Part shown: positions 1 through 7,922 of the stretch, piece by piece | How the letters are laid out: each line of letters opens with the position of its first letter | Numbering within the stretch: position 1 is the stretch's first letter | Assembly: GCF_009601055.1 (NCBI RefSeq) | Contig: NZ_WITI01000003.1 | Span: forward strand, 62,001 to 126,000 | Reading direction: 5' to 3' | From: Lactococcus sp. dk101 | GTDB taxonomy: Bacteria; Bacillota; Bacilli; Lactobacillales; Streptococcaceae | Length of the DNA stretch: 64,000 bases | Translations under genes and position numbers: made by a program | The notes under the pieces: generated by a model | What the model was told of the DNA's origin: nothing | Seen by the model: the letters and a program-made list of their open reading frames with translations, nothing else | Databases searched by the model: none

Positions 1-349
1 TCAATAATTCGAAATCATTATTGTTCATAAAATAATCACCTTCTTCCAGTTTGTTTTCAAGTTGATTGATCAACTGGGACAACTCATTTTGAGTGCGAAT
101 GAGCCGGCTCAAATGGTTTTCAAGCATCATTTTTTCATCCATTTTTTCATTGAGTAAGCCATCAATTTCCGAAATTGGTAAATTTAATTTCCGGAGATTG
201 TTGATATAAAAAATCTTATTTAAGTCTAATTCGTCATATATTCGATAACCATTTATATCGCGCTTTGAGGAAAGTAAGCCCATTTTTTCCCAATGTCTTA
301 ATGTTTTAGAGGTTAGCCCAGTTAGTTTTGTTAGTTCATTTATTTTCAT
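1..349 (-). CDS. MerR-family transcriptional regulator (3' part outside window)
   Basis: Reading leftwards from an ATG at 349-347 gives 116 codons without a stop before the window edge. The N-terminus starts MKINELTKLTGL, followed by an RHWEKMGLL segment and NGYRIYDELD, which is the classic MerR winged-helix DNA-binding domain. A coiled dimerisation helix follows (about residues 75-105, with repeated Leu and NQLENKLEE). The effector-binding C-terminus is not in the window, so the inducer cannot be named. The gene faces away from folE. Its promoter has the overlong 19-bp spacer typical of MerR-controlled promoters with a palindrome in it, so autoregulation is likely. Confidence 0.88.
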   Translation of the reverse strand, partial: MKINELTKLTGLTSKTLRHWEKMGLLSSKRDINGYRIYDELDLNKIFYINNLRKLNLPISEIDGLLNEKMDEKMMLENHLSRLIRTQNELSQLINQLENKLEEGDYFMNNNDFELL

Positions 350-379
350 TTTTATGCCTCTGTCAGTACTGATGATATT

Positions 380-410
380 ATTATATACCTTTACCTAAGG
401 TAAAGGTCAA
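380..410 (-). promoter_or_regulatory. MerR-type promoter with 19-bp spacer and operator
   Basis: On the minus strand TTGACC (410-405) and TATAAT (385-380) are separated by 19 bp instead of the usual 17. The spacer is occupied by a perfect inverted repeat, ACCTTTACCT around a single central base, at 387-407. This geometry is the hallmark of promoters that MerR proteins activate by twisting the DNA. It drives the adjacent MerR gene. Confidence 0.8.
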
Positions 411-541
411 GTGAAATATAGTTTTCTTTTATTTTATTTTCTAAAGCATAAATAAAACTAAATTTAAGATTTATAAACCTAAGATTTTCTTGTAAAATAG
501 AAGTGTGCTAAAATGTGAACATAAGTTATTAAAGGAAAGAT

Positions 542-1132
542 ATGATGAAAGAAGAAAAATTTAATCACCTTAAAACGCTATTTGAAGATGAAGATGAAGA
601 TGAAGAAAAAATCATAAAAGCAACAGAGGGAATTGAAGCATTGCTTGACCTTATTGGCGAGGACAAGGATCGTGAAGGCCTTCAAGATACACCCTATCGC
701 TTTTTGAAAGCTTTTGCTGAGTACACACAAGGATACAAAATTGATCCAAAAACTTACCTTGAGACTCAATTTGAAGCTGAATCACACGATGTTGTTGTTG
801 TTCGTGATATTCCGTTTGAATCAGCCTGCGAACATCATTTGGCACGTTTTCATGGTGTGGCACACGTGGCTTACATTCCGAGCGAAAAAATCACAGGACT
901 TTCTAAATTTCCACGCATGATTAACGGATATGCTCGCCGTTTGCAAGTTCAAGAACGCCTGACAGCGCAAGTTGCGGATGCCATTTATGACGTGCTTAAT
1001 CCTGAGGCCTGTGCGGTCGTTATTGAAGCAAGTCACAGTTGCATGACTGCCAGAGGGGCGATGGCACATGGTTCGTCAACAAAGACCTTTGCTGTCCGCG
1101 GTGACAAGAATTTGCTTGATTATCTAAAATAA
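542..1132 (+). CDS. folE: GTP cyclohydrolase I
   Basis: This enzyme converts GTP to dihydroneopterin triphosphate, the first step of folate synthesis, in the cytoplasm. The 196-residue product has the zinc-site CEHH (Cys96, His98, His99), the GLSKFPR segment, and SHSCMTARG with the third zinc ligand Cys167. The N-terminus carries a short acidic run (residues 15-22) that is not part of the catalytic core. Two ATGs (542 and 545) follow AAAGGAAAG; the first is used here. The gene stands alone rather than in a visible folB/folP cluster. The next gene follows after 10 nt behind AAGGAG, so the two are probably cotranscribed. Confidence 0.95.
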   Translation: MMKEEKFNHLKTLFEDEDEDEEKIIKATEGIEALLDLIGEDKDREGLQDTPYRFLKAFAEYTQGYKIDPKTYLETQFEAESHDVVVVRDIPFESACEHHLARFHGVAHVAYIPSEKITGLSKFPRMINGYARRLQVQERLTAQVADAIYDVLNPEACAVVIEASHSCMTARGAMAHGSSTKTFAVRGDKNLLDYLK

Positions 1133-1142
1133 GGAGAATGGT

Positions 1143-1655
1143 TTGAAAGTAACGATGGTTATGGTTTCCAGTATTGATGGCGTTGTTTCTCGCCATTCAG
1201 AAGAAAGCGTCAAAGCTTGGACTTCAGAGGAAGACCAGCGCCATCTTGCGGTGCTTGTCAATCATTGCGATGCAGTGATTACGGGGAGAAAATCGTTTAC
1301 CAAAAAGATTGCACCTGTGCCATATTATGTGTTTTCAAGGCAACAAAAATCAAGTCCGAAAGACAACCAAAATCAAGTCTTTTATACACAAGAGAAACCA
1401 AGTCAGCTCCTAGTTCGGTTAGAAAAAGCCATTGACAATGTTCTTTTACTGGGAGGTCCTGAAATAAACAGCTTGTTCTTGAAAGAAAATTTAGTTGATG
1501 AGTTGATTTTAACGCTTGAACCAAAATTATTTGGAGCGGGAAAACACCTTGTTCAAGAAGAAATCGAGCAAGATTTGGAACTTGTAGAAGTGCAGCAGTT
1601 AAATAGCCAAGGCACACTTCTCGTAAAATATAAAATTAAAAAAACTGTTGAGTAA
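1143..1655 (+). CDS. RibD C-terminal/dihydrofolate-reductase-like NADPH reductase
   Basis: The 170-residue protein starts at TTG 1143 behind AAGGAGAATGG. It has the DHFR-like fold of the RibD C-terminal domain: MVSSIDGVVS near the N-terminus, the DAVITGRKSF turn, and VLLLGGPEINSLFL followed by ELILTLEPKLFG. Stand-alone members of this family are annotated as pyrimidine or pteridine reductases. The coupling to folE suggests, but does not prove, a pterin substrate. Its stop codon lies in the loop of a terminator shared with the convergent degV gene. Confidence 0.8.
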   Translation: MKVTMVMVSSIDGVVSRHSEESVKAWTSEEDQRHLAVLVNHCDAVITGRKSFTKKIAPVPYYVFSRQQKSSPKDNQNQVFYTQEKPSQLLVRLEKAIDNVLLLGGPEINSLFLKENLVDELILTLEPKLFGAGKHLVQEEIEQDLELVEVQQLNSQGTLLVKYKIKKTVE

Positions 1656-1668
1656 CAGTTTTTTTTAT
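1639..1668. terminator. Bidirectional intrinsic terminator
   Basis: AAAACTGTT (1641-1649), loop GAGT, AACAGTTTT (1654-1662), flanked by A- and T-runs. It separates the convergent reductase and degV genes and overlaps the reductase stop codon. Confidence 0.85.
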
Positions 1669-1670
1669 TA

Positions 1671-2513
1671 TTAAATGGCTCCAGCTTTTTCAAAACCGAC
1701 CAACAAGCCACCTTTTTCAGCATAATAGCTACAAAGTCCACGTGTTGGATAAATTTCAATATCAATATTCTCAAATTTTGAAAGCAACAAATCTTTCAAA
1801 GTGCGTGCTGCATTTTCATTGCAGACATGTCCGATTTTGACTTTTCCGCCCACAAAACCAAGTTTTCTCATATTTTCAGTGATACTAGCCAGTGCTTTTT
1901 TCTCGCCACGGCATTTATCTAATGGTTCAAGGTCGCCTTTGTCGCTCGCTTTTCCAACGACACGAATACCGAGCAAACCAGCTGCTTTAGCTGAGAAAGG
2001 ACTCACACGACCGTTGTTGGCCAAGTTTTTCATTGATGCCAACATAAAAATCAAACCTGTTTTTTCTTTATAAGCAGCGATGTGCTTATTGATTTCATCA
2101 AATGTCTTACCTAGATTGACTTGTTCTTTGATTTTCTCAATGATGAGTTGCAATTCAGGCCCGGCAGAAAGTGAATCAATGACTGAAACATGACGGTCTG
2201 GATATTCTTCTTCATAGTCTTCTTTTGCAATTCGAGCAGAATTAAAGCTACCAGATAAGGCGCTCGTAATGGAAACACAAAAAACATTTTCAGCATCTGA
2301 AAAAGAATCTTTCCAATCAGAAGGAGAAGGACAAGCGGTACGAGACTTCCCACTATAATTTTGCAAGTCTTCAACCATTTCAGCAACGTCCAAATTGGCG
2401 TCGTCAATATACTCTTTTTCGTCGGTGTTAATTTTGAGAGGTGCTGACGCAAAAGGAATGCCTTCGAATTCGTTCAGGTCTGCAGCCGAGTCGGCGATAA
2501 TTTTAAATTTCAT
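1671..2513 (-). CDS. DegV-family fatty-acid-binding protein
   Basis: DegV proteins bind a fatty acid and, with FakA, deliver exogenous fatty acids for phosphorylation. The product begins MKFKIIADSAADLN (the DS..DL motif), continues with SRTACPSPSDW and VSITSALSGSFNSA, and ends with the EIYPTRGLCSYYAEKGGL segment, all family hallmarks. I choose the ATG at 2513, giving the usual 280 residues, because AAAGGG stands in front of it. An in-frame ATG 30 nt upstream (2543) has no ribosome-binding site. No fakA gene is next to it, as is usual for orphan DegV paralogues. Confidence 0.9.
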   Translation of the reverse strand: MKFKIIADSAADLNEFEGIPFASAPLKINTDEKEYIDDANLDVAEMVEDLQNYSGKSRTACPSPSDWKDSFSDAENVFCVSITSALSGSFNSARIAKEDYEEEYPDRHVSVIDSLSAGPELQLIIEKIKEQVNLGKTFDEINKHIAAYKEKTGLIFMLASMKNLANNGRVSPFSAKAAGLLGIRVVGKASDKGDLEPLDKCRGEKKALASITENMRKLGFVGGKVKIGHVCNENAARTLKDLLLSKFENIDIEIYPTRGLCSYYAEKGGLLVGFEKAGAI

Positions 2514-2582
2514 GTTTGTACCCTTTTTAAAAGGTTCTTTCATTTGTTTTGAACGATAATTCTGTTCTCTTTTATTTTAACA

Positions 2583-2602
2583 TACAAATCATTATATTTG
2601 TA
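2583..2602 (-). promoter_or_regulatory. Inverted repeat in the degV promoter (candidate operator)
   Basis: TACAAAT - 6 bp - ATTTGTA is a perfect 7-bp inverted repeat about 70 bp upstream of degV. On the minus strand it overlaps the spacer in front of an extended -10 (TGTTAAAAT), a normal place for a repressor site. No regulator is recognised. Confidence 0.45.
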
Positions 2603-2650
2603 AAATAATTTAATAAAAATCGTATTTCATTTAAATTTTTTTTGAAATAA

Positions 2651-2678
2651 AAAACATCGCTCAAAAGTGCGATGTTTT
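2651..2678 (-). terminator. Intrinsic terminator of rpmF-rpmG
   Basis: AAAACATCGC / GCGATGTTTT with an 8-nt loop, followed on the minus strand by a T-rich tract. It lies just downstream of the rpmG stop codon. Confidence 0.85.
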
Positions 2679-2699
2679 AATTATCATAAATGTGAAAAC

Positions 2700-2861
2700 T
2701 TATTTTACTTCTTTGAAAACAACGTGTTTGCGAAGTTTTGGAGAGTATTTTTTAAGTTCAAGTTTGTCAGGTGTGTTACGTTTGTTCTTTTGTGTAAGGT
2801 AAAGACGTTCGCCTGATTCTTTGTGTTCAAGAATTACGTGTGTGCGTACTCCAGCTGCCAT
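2700..2861 (-). CDS. rpmG: 50S ribosomal protein L33, Cys-free form
   Basis: The 53-residue product starts [14 protein letters not shown] and contains [22 protein letters not shown], the L33 fold. The positions that carry CxxC zinc-ligand pairs in the zinc-binding form are HKES and YSPK here, so this is the zinc-independent type. It starts at ATG 2861 behind GGAAGTAA and lies 28 nt downstream of rpmF, so the two form an operon. In other Firmicutes Cys-free L33 replaces the Cys-containing form under zinc limitation. In streptococci and lactococci Cys-free forms are common as the housekeeping copy. Confidence 0.93.
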   Translation of the reverse strand: MAAGVRTHVILEHKESGERLYLTQKNKRNTPDKLELKKYSPKLRKHVVFKEVK

Positions 2862-2889
2862 ATTGAGTTACTTCCTTTCCTATTAAATT

Positions 2890-3063
2890 TTACTTAGCGT
2901 CGCGGACTTGACGGCCTTTGTAGTAGCCTTTCAATGAAACGCGGTGTGAGCGACTGTAGTCGCCTGTTGCTTCGTCAAATTTAACAGTTGGAGCTGTCAA
3001 TTTGTAGTGTGTACGACGACGATTTTTCTTTGCTGATGAAGTGTGACGTGCAGGTACTGCCAT
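2890..3063 (-). CDS. rpmF: 50S ribosomal protein L32
   Basis: The 57-residue product starts [19 protein letters not shown] and includes [15 protein letters not shown], typical streptococcal L32 without the zinc-binding cysteines. The frame is open further upstream, to 3117, but the conserved MAVPARHTS start at 3063 has GGAGGACAAAAACTC directly before it. It is the first gene of rpmF-rpmG. The upstream promoter lies in the 3118-3180 interval. Confidence 0.95.
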   Translation of the reverse strand: MAVPARHTSSAKKNRRRTHYKLTAPTVKFDEATGDYSRSHRVSLKGYYKGRQVRDAK

Positions 3064-3117
3064 GAGTTTTTGTCCTCCGTAGAATTTTTTTGCGTTTTTA
3101 ACTAATGTCAAAAACAT

Positions 3118-3478
3118 ACTTAACTATAATAACATAAGATTTTTTATTATGCAAGAATTGTAAAGTAAAAATACTTGACAAATTTTGCTATTCAAAAGAA
3201 ATCTTGATATGCTTGCATTTAAAGCGATGTAAAAGTTGTTTGACGTTCAAAATAGGAGAACTGCAACTTGTTTTATGGTAGAATGAACTTCAATAATCAT
3301 TGAACTTCAGTGGCTCAGTTCGAAAGAATCAAAGTGCGGGCGGAAGCTATTTTTGTAAGTTGAATAAATCAGTATTCAACAAAAAAGAGCAACCAATCAA
3401 ACAGGGCAATGTTACAGAAAAAATTTTTTAAGAAGAATGGCTCAAGTCTATTCTTTGTAGAAAGTATTGAGGTTTATT
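3118..3478 (+). other. Intergenic region and leader of the metal ATPase gene
   Basis: This 361-base stretch has no convincing gene. It holds the leftward rpmF promoter near its left end and a rightward extended -10 (TATGGTAGAAT, about 3275-3285). After that comes a leader of roughly 190 nt. The leader contains a perfect 8-bp hairpin, GTTGAATA / TATTCAAC (3359-3380). A second inverted pair, AAGAAT / ATTCTT, lies shortly before the start codon. The length and folding potential resemble a regulated leader, but I do not recognise a riboswitch class. Confidence 0.4.
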
Positions 3479-5260
3479 ATGAAAAACTGGCAAAAACTAA
3501 TCCTTGTTTTCCTAATCGCAGCAAGCGCGTTGATTTCGTCGTTTGGATTAGGACAAGACGCTATAGCTCAACTTATTGTTACTGTTGCAGGGGGAATTCT
3601 CGCGATTTCGATGTTTATTGAAATGGTGAAAACCTTGCGTAGTGGTTCATACGGGGTTGATTTGTTGGCAATCACAGCCATTATTGCAACTTTATGGGTT
3701 GGCGAATACTGGGCATCACTCATCATTATATTGATGTTGGTTGGTGGTGAAACGCTTGAAGACTACGCTGCAGGGCGCGCGCACAGAGAGTTGTCCGCCT
3801 TGTTGCAAAAATCTCCCGAAGTTGCACACGTCAAAATCGGCGATAAATTAGTAGAACACGCCATTGATGATGTCGAAGTAGGCTCTGTTCTTTTGATTAA
3901 GCCAATGGAAGTTGTTCCTATTGATGGTGTTTTGGTTTCTGAAGCGGCTATTTTGGATGAGTCATCGGTTACTGGTGAAACCAAGCCAAACGAACTTGTC
4001 AGAGGTGACGAAGTCATGTCTGGTGCAATCAATGGCAGTTCTAGTATCGAGATTAGAACAAATGTTGTCGCTAGCGAATCACAATTTCAAAAAATCATCA
4101 ATTTGGTTCTTGAAGCTGAAAAAACACCTGCTAATTTCGTGCGCTTGGCTGACCGTTACGCAGTTCCTTTTACCATCGTGGCTTATATCATTGCGGGTAT
4201 CGCTTATGCGGTCTCAGGCGACCCTGTGCGCGTTGCAGAGGTTCTCGTTGTTGCAAGTCCATGTCCATTGATTTTGGCTGCTCCAATCGCTTTCGTATCT
4301 GGTATGAGTCGGTCATCAAAAAATGGTTTCCTGATTAAAAATGGTACGGTCATTGAAAAACTGGCAACAGCGAAGGCTATTTTCTTTGATAAGACAGGAA
4401 CGATTACTGACGGAAAAATTCAAGTGGATGCGATTGAACCTTTTGGTGAAATGACAGAAAAAGAACTGCTTGAAATTGTCTATACGCTTGAAAAATCAAG
4501 CGGTCATGTCTTGGCAAAAGCGATTTCTAGCTATGCTCAAGACCGCGATGTTGCAACATTGCCCCTGTCAGAGCTGACAGAAGTTGTGGGAATGGGTGTG
4601 ACAGGACAAATCAATGGGCAAGAAGTCAAAATTGGTCGTAAAGCATTTGTTGGCGCACCTGATGGCTTACAATTTGAAACAGCCTTTTATGTCAGCCGTG
4701 ACGGAGAATATTTGGGGGCTGTTACCTTCTCTGACAAAATCCGTCCTGAAGCCAAAACTGTTATGACCACTTTAAATGAGCTTGGCCTTCAAAAATTGAC
4801 CATGTTAACGGGCGATAATGAACGCGTTGCTGAAAAAGTGGCCAAAGAAGTTGGCATTTCTAATGTCTATGCAAGCTTGCTTCCTGGCGAAAAATTAGAG
4901 CATATTAAAGCGTCTGCTGAACACCCTGTTATCATGGTTGGTGACGGCGTGAACGATGCACCAGCATTGACTTTGGCTGACGTCGGAATTTCCGTAGGTT
5001 CAGGAAATTCAACAGTAGCGAGTGAAGCAGCCGATATTGTCCTTTTGAGAAATGATTTGTCGAGTGTGACAAGAGCTATTAGTATCAGTCGTGATACGAT
5101 GAGAATTGCTCGCCAAGCTGTATTGATCGGGATTGTGATTTGTATTATCTTGATGGTTGTCGCAGCAACAGGGATTATTCCAGCGGTTATCGGGGCTTTG
5201 TTCCAAGAAGTCATCGATGTGGTCTCTATCTTGTACGCACTCAAAGCATTGCGTGATTAA
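3479..5260 (+). CDS. P1B-type heavy-metal-transporting ATPase
   Basis: This is a membrane ATPase that exports a transition metal. The 593-residue product has an N-terminal pair of membrane helices, the actuator TGE loop (SSVTGETKP), a metal-site helix with SPCPL, the phosphorylation motif FDKTGT, and the hinge GDGVNDAP. There is no N-terminal metal-binding domain. The metal motif is SPC rather than CPC, which argues against copper. The last helix has QEVIDVVSILYALK instead of the HEG motif of cobalt/zinc/iron types, so the metal is left open. I use ATG 3479 with TTGAGG before it; a TTG at 3467 is in frame but overlaps that site. One dispersed palindrome lies inside the gene (4565-4580). Confidence 0.85.
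   Translation: MKNWQKLILVFLIAASALISSFGLGQDAIAQLIVTVAGGILAISMFIEMVKTLRSGSYGVDLLAITAIIATLWVGEYWASLIIILMLVGGETLEDYAAGRAHRELSALLQKSPEVAHVKIGDKLVEHAIDDVEVGSVLLIKPMEVVPIDGVLVSEAAILDESSVTGETKPNELVRGDEVMSGAINGSSSIEIRTNVVASESQFQKIINLVLEAEKTPANFVRLADRYAVPFTIVAYIIAGIAYAVSGDPVRVAEVLVVASPCPLILAAPIAFVSGMSRSSKNGFLIKNGTVIEKLATAKAIFFDKTGTITDGKIQVDAIEPFGEMTEKELLEIVYTLEKSSGHVLAKAISSYAQDRDVATLPLSELTEVVGMGVTGQINGQEVKIGRKAFVGAPDGLQFETAFYVSRDGEYLGAVTFSDKIRPEAKTVMTTLNELGLQKLTMLTGDNERVAEKVAKEVGISNVYASLLPGEKLEHIKASAEHPVIMVGDGVNDAPALTLADVGISVGSGNSTVASEAADIVLLRNDLSSVTRAISISRDTMRIARQAVLIGIVICIILMVVAATGIIPAVIGALFQEVIDVVSILYALKALRD
4565..4580. repeat. Dispersed palindrome TGTCAG-NN-CTGACA, coding copies
   Basis: CTGTCAGAGCTGACAG at this place is read Leu-Ser-Glu-Leu-Thr within the ATPase. 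Exact 14-bp core copies inside coding regions are at 4566, 10652, 11164, 16888, 17347, 19986, 21190, 23810, 39156, 55976, 56445, 58721 and 60606 (first base). Intergenic copies start at 17785, 27487, 27566, 30353, 44766, 50661 and 58220. Variants with CGTCAG/CTGACG lie at 7097 and 13744, and single-base variants at 35628, 40008, 42878 and 52485. The central dinucleotide is mostly AG/CT. Confidence 0.9.
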
Positions 5261-5265
5261 AAAAG

Positions 5266-5290
5266 AAAAATCTCGTGAGAGATTTTTTTT
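5266..5290 (+). terminator. Intrinsic terminator of the metal ATPase gene
   Basis: AAAAATCTC, loop GTGA, GAGATTTTT and further T residues, starting 5 nt after the stop codon. Confidence 0.88.
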
Positions 5291-5421
5291 ATGAGAATAT
5301 CTCATTAAACCGTCAGTAAAAGCTTGTTTTTTTCTAAAACCAAGAAGCATAAAATAGGAGAGGAACTATTTTATACTATTGCAAAGTCTTGTTTTTGCTT
5401 TAGTCTTGGAAATGAGAAAAA

Positions 5422-6252
5422 ATGTTTAAAAAAGAATTCAACTGGAACAAAGTCCCAGCTATTGGTTTGTTATTTTGGTTGACAAAACTTGTCTCGACAG
5501 GGCAGGGAGAGTCAATTTCGGATTGGACATCAAAACTTTTTGGTCTCCAAAATATCGTTATTGGTGCTGCATTTACGCTGACTTGGTCCTCTATCCTGTT
5601 TGCTTTTTTCCTCTATAAACAAATGCGTTCGGAACGTTATCGGCCTTTCTACTATTGGATGAGTGTTGCGCTACTTGCTGTGTTTGGAACAGTTGTTTCA
5701 GACGGTTTGACGGCTGTATCAGGGCTATCACACTTATTTTCAACAATACTATTCGCTATCCTTATGCTCCTTTCCTTCTATTTTTGGCATAAAGAGACGG
5801 GTTCTCTGTCCATTCATCAAATCAAAACTTTTAAAGCCGAATTCTTTTATTGGTTGACGGTAGCCTTTAGTTTTGCTTTGGGGACAGCCATGGGAGATTG
5901 GTTGGCAGACGGAAATACTGGCGTCAACCCGGACCCTTACGGATTAGGCTTTGGCTTGCTCAATACAGGTTTGATTTTAGGTGCGGTTTTCTTGATTATC
6001 TTGGCTTATCGCATGCTTGTCAGACCAGCAGAAAGTTCATTTTCTGAAATCTTGACCTTTTGGCTTGCTTATATCTTGACACGTCCGATTGGGGCAAGTT
6101 TTGCGGATTATTTTGGCTATGATTGGAAGTCAGGTATGCTTGGAAATTGGGGCATGTCAATCATCTGGTTAGTTATTTTTATCATTTTGATGACAATAAT
6201 TGCTTTTCAATATCGCCGTCAGAATGGGCTTCGTGGCCAATCTGAAGCTTAA
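5422..6252 (+). CDS. COG4705-type polytopic membrane protein
   Basis: The 276-residue protein is almost wholly hydrophobic, with about eight membrane segments. It carries the repeated signature of the COG4705 family: KLVSTGQGESISDW, GTVVSDGL, ALGTAMGDWLAD, and LTRPIGASFADYF. Each copy places Gly and Asp or Glu at a helix end, suggesting an internally repeated transporter-like architecture. The function of the family is not established to my knowledge. The start at ATG 5422 has only a weak ribosome-binding site (GAGAAAAA). It stands alone between a terminator and the next promoter. Confidence 0.7.
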   Translation: MFKKEFNWNKVPAIGLLFWLTKLVSTGQGESISDWTSKLFGLQNIVIGAAFTLTWSSILFAFFLYKQMRSERYRPFYYWMSVALLAVFGTVVSDGLTAVSGLSHLFSTILFAILMLLSFYFWHKETGSLSIHQIKTFKAEFFYWLTVAFSFALGTAMGDWLADGNTGVNPDPYGLGFGLLNTGLILGAVFLIILAYRMLVRPAESSFSEILTFWLAYILTRPIGASFADYFGYDWKSGMLGNWGMSIIWLVIFIILMTIIAFQYRRQNGLRGQSEA

Positions 6253-6323
6253 AAGTCCAAAAAATATCAATTATGTTAACATTTTTCATGGCAATTATTT
6301 CAATTCTTTATTATAATTAAGCT

Positions 6324-7922
6324 ATGAATAAGATTGATATGATGGATACATTGAAAAAATGGGGACGAACTTGGCCTTTTTGGCTAGTGATTTACTTGGT
6401 TTTATCCAATTCTGTCGCCGTAATTCTGACAACAAAATGGGACGTAGATCATTGGATTGGCTTGCTTTTAGGGAACCTTGTTTTAGTTGCCACATTTTTG
6501 TTTTTACTTGCATTTTATCGACTGACGAAAAAACTTTCTTTTTCATCTGCTGAGTTAAAAAATCAAGCAGGATTGGTTCAAGAAGAAACGAATGAAAAAA
6601 TTGCTCGCTATTATCGCTGGAGCTTTTGGTTTTTAGGACTTTTGATGTTCCTTGTACCATTACTTTTTATCATTCACGTTCCAGACTCAGCACATAATTG
6701 GGATTATTTTGTTATTTTCAATGGAACGTCTGCCTTGCAGGGTTCATCATTTGAAAATCTCCCAATGGGTGTGGGGGCGCTAGGCTATTTCTTACGCTAT
6801 CCCAATAATCAATTTTTTGCGATTTTATTTAACCATGCTTTCGCGGGGCTGACAGACGTTTCTGTCAAAGCTGTTGTCGTTACTTTAGTTTCGTCAGCGC
6901 TGACAAGTTCAGCCTTACTTGCGACTTCCTTGATGGTTAAAAATTTACAAGGAAAAAAACTGGCGCTTTTATTTAACGTAGCAGCAGCTGGTTTTTTGCC
7001 ATTCTACGTTTATGGTGCGCAACTTTATACAGACAGTATGACCTTGCCCTTTGTCTGTTTCGGACTTTTATTCTTTATCTATGCCATCAAATCTTCGTCA
7101 GTGCTGACGAAGATTGCTTGGTTCGCACTAGCGTCGCTCTTCCTCGTTTTTGGTTATGAATTTAAGCCGACCGTTGCCATTATTTTCATTGCAGGCTTGC
7201 TTTATTTGATTGTCAATAAAAACTGGAAAAATCTGTTGATTGCCTTGCCTTTATTTCTTGTCATTTTTGCTGGAGGTAAGGAAGTGGTCAAGCTGACAGT
7301 TGCAACTGAGCCGGCTTTTTCTGAAGCGGCCAATGAGCGTTATAACTTACCAATGATGCACTGGGTTGCCATGTCTTGGGACCCAAGCAACACAACAGGT
7401 GGATTTAAACGAGAAATCAGAGAATACTCTGAAAGTTTCACAACTTATGAAGCAAAGAAAAAAGCAGATACGGATTTGTTTTTGAACAACATGAAAGAGA
7501 TGGGCCTCCCTGGAGTCCTACGTCAAATCGGACGAAAATTGGTTTATACATGGCTTAATCCCGATTTAAGAAGTGAGTTTTATACTTATCGACATGAAAA
7601 CCCAATCATCAATCGTTATTTTGATTATTTGCCCGCTCAAAAGGCTGGAAATATCACGGGTTGGGTCTTGTTAAAAGCAGCGCATGTACCATATTGGATT
7701 GCTTTGGTTGTTTTTATGTGGAAGGCGTTGTTTAATCTGTTGTTTAAAGCGAAGAATTGGAAGAGTTTGTGGTTTATTCCAGCATTATCACTTTTCGGTT
7801 TGTTTGTATTTTTGGTTTTGTGGGAAGCCAATTCACGTTATTTGTATAATTTTGCACCGTTAATGATTGCTGTCGCAACCTTAGGTTTTGCAAAATGGTC
7901 AACAAAAGGAGAAATAAAATGA
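6324..7922 (+). CDS. GT-C-fold membrane glycosyltransferase-like protein
   Basis: The 532-residue protein has 11-13 predicted membrane helices. A first extracytoplasmic loop, PDSAHNWDYFVIFNGTSAL, carries acidic residues as in polyprenyl-phosphate-sugar-dependent transferases. A large outer loop lies around residues 335-440. It overlaps the gtrB-like gene by 4 nt (ATGA), so it is probably the enzyme that uses the lipid-linked sugar made by that neighbour to decorate a surface polymer. The acceptor is unknown. A consensus TATAAT (6312-6317) ends only 6 nt before the ATG and no ribosome-binding site is present, so the mRNA may be leaderless. Confidence 0.72.
   Translation: MNKIDMMDTLKKWGRTWPFWLVIYLVLSNSVAVILTTKWDVDHWIGLLLGNLVLVATFLFLLAFYRLTKKLSFSSAELKNQAGLVQEETNEKIARYYRWSFWFLGLLMFLVPLLFIIHVPDSAHNWDYFVIFNGTSALQGSSFENLPMGVGALGYFLRYPNNQFFAILFNHAFAGLTDVSVKAVVVTLVSSALTSSALLATSLMVKNLQGKKLALLFNVAAAGFLPFYVYGAQLYTDSMTLPFVCFGLLFFIYAIKSSSVLTKIAWFALASLFLVFGYEFKPTVAIIFIAGLLYLIVNKNWKNLLIALPLFLVIFAGGKEVVKLTVATEPAFSEAANERYNLPMMHWVAMSWDPSNTTGGFKREIREYSESFTTYEAKKKADTDLFLNNMKEMGLPGVLRQIGRKLVYTWLNPDLRSEFYTYRHENPIINRYFDYLPAQKAGNITGWVLLKAAHVPYWIALVVFMWKALFNLLFKAKNWKSLWFIPALSLFGLFVFLVLWEANSRYLYNFAPLMIAVATLGFAKWSTKGEIK

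Noticed and set aside
3300-3478. Manganese (yybP-ykoY) or NiCo riboswitch before the metal ATPase
   Set aside because: The conserved GGGGAGUA-type or NiCo core sequences are absent; only a generic hairpin is seen.
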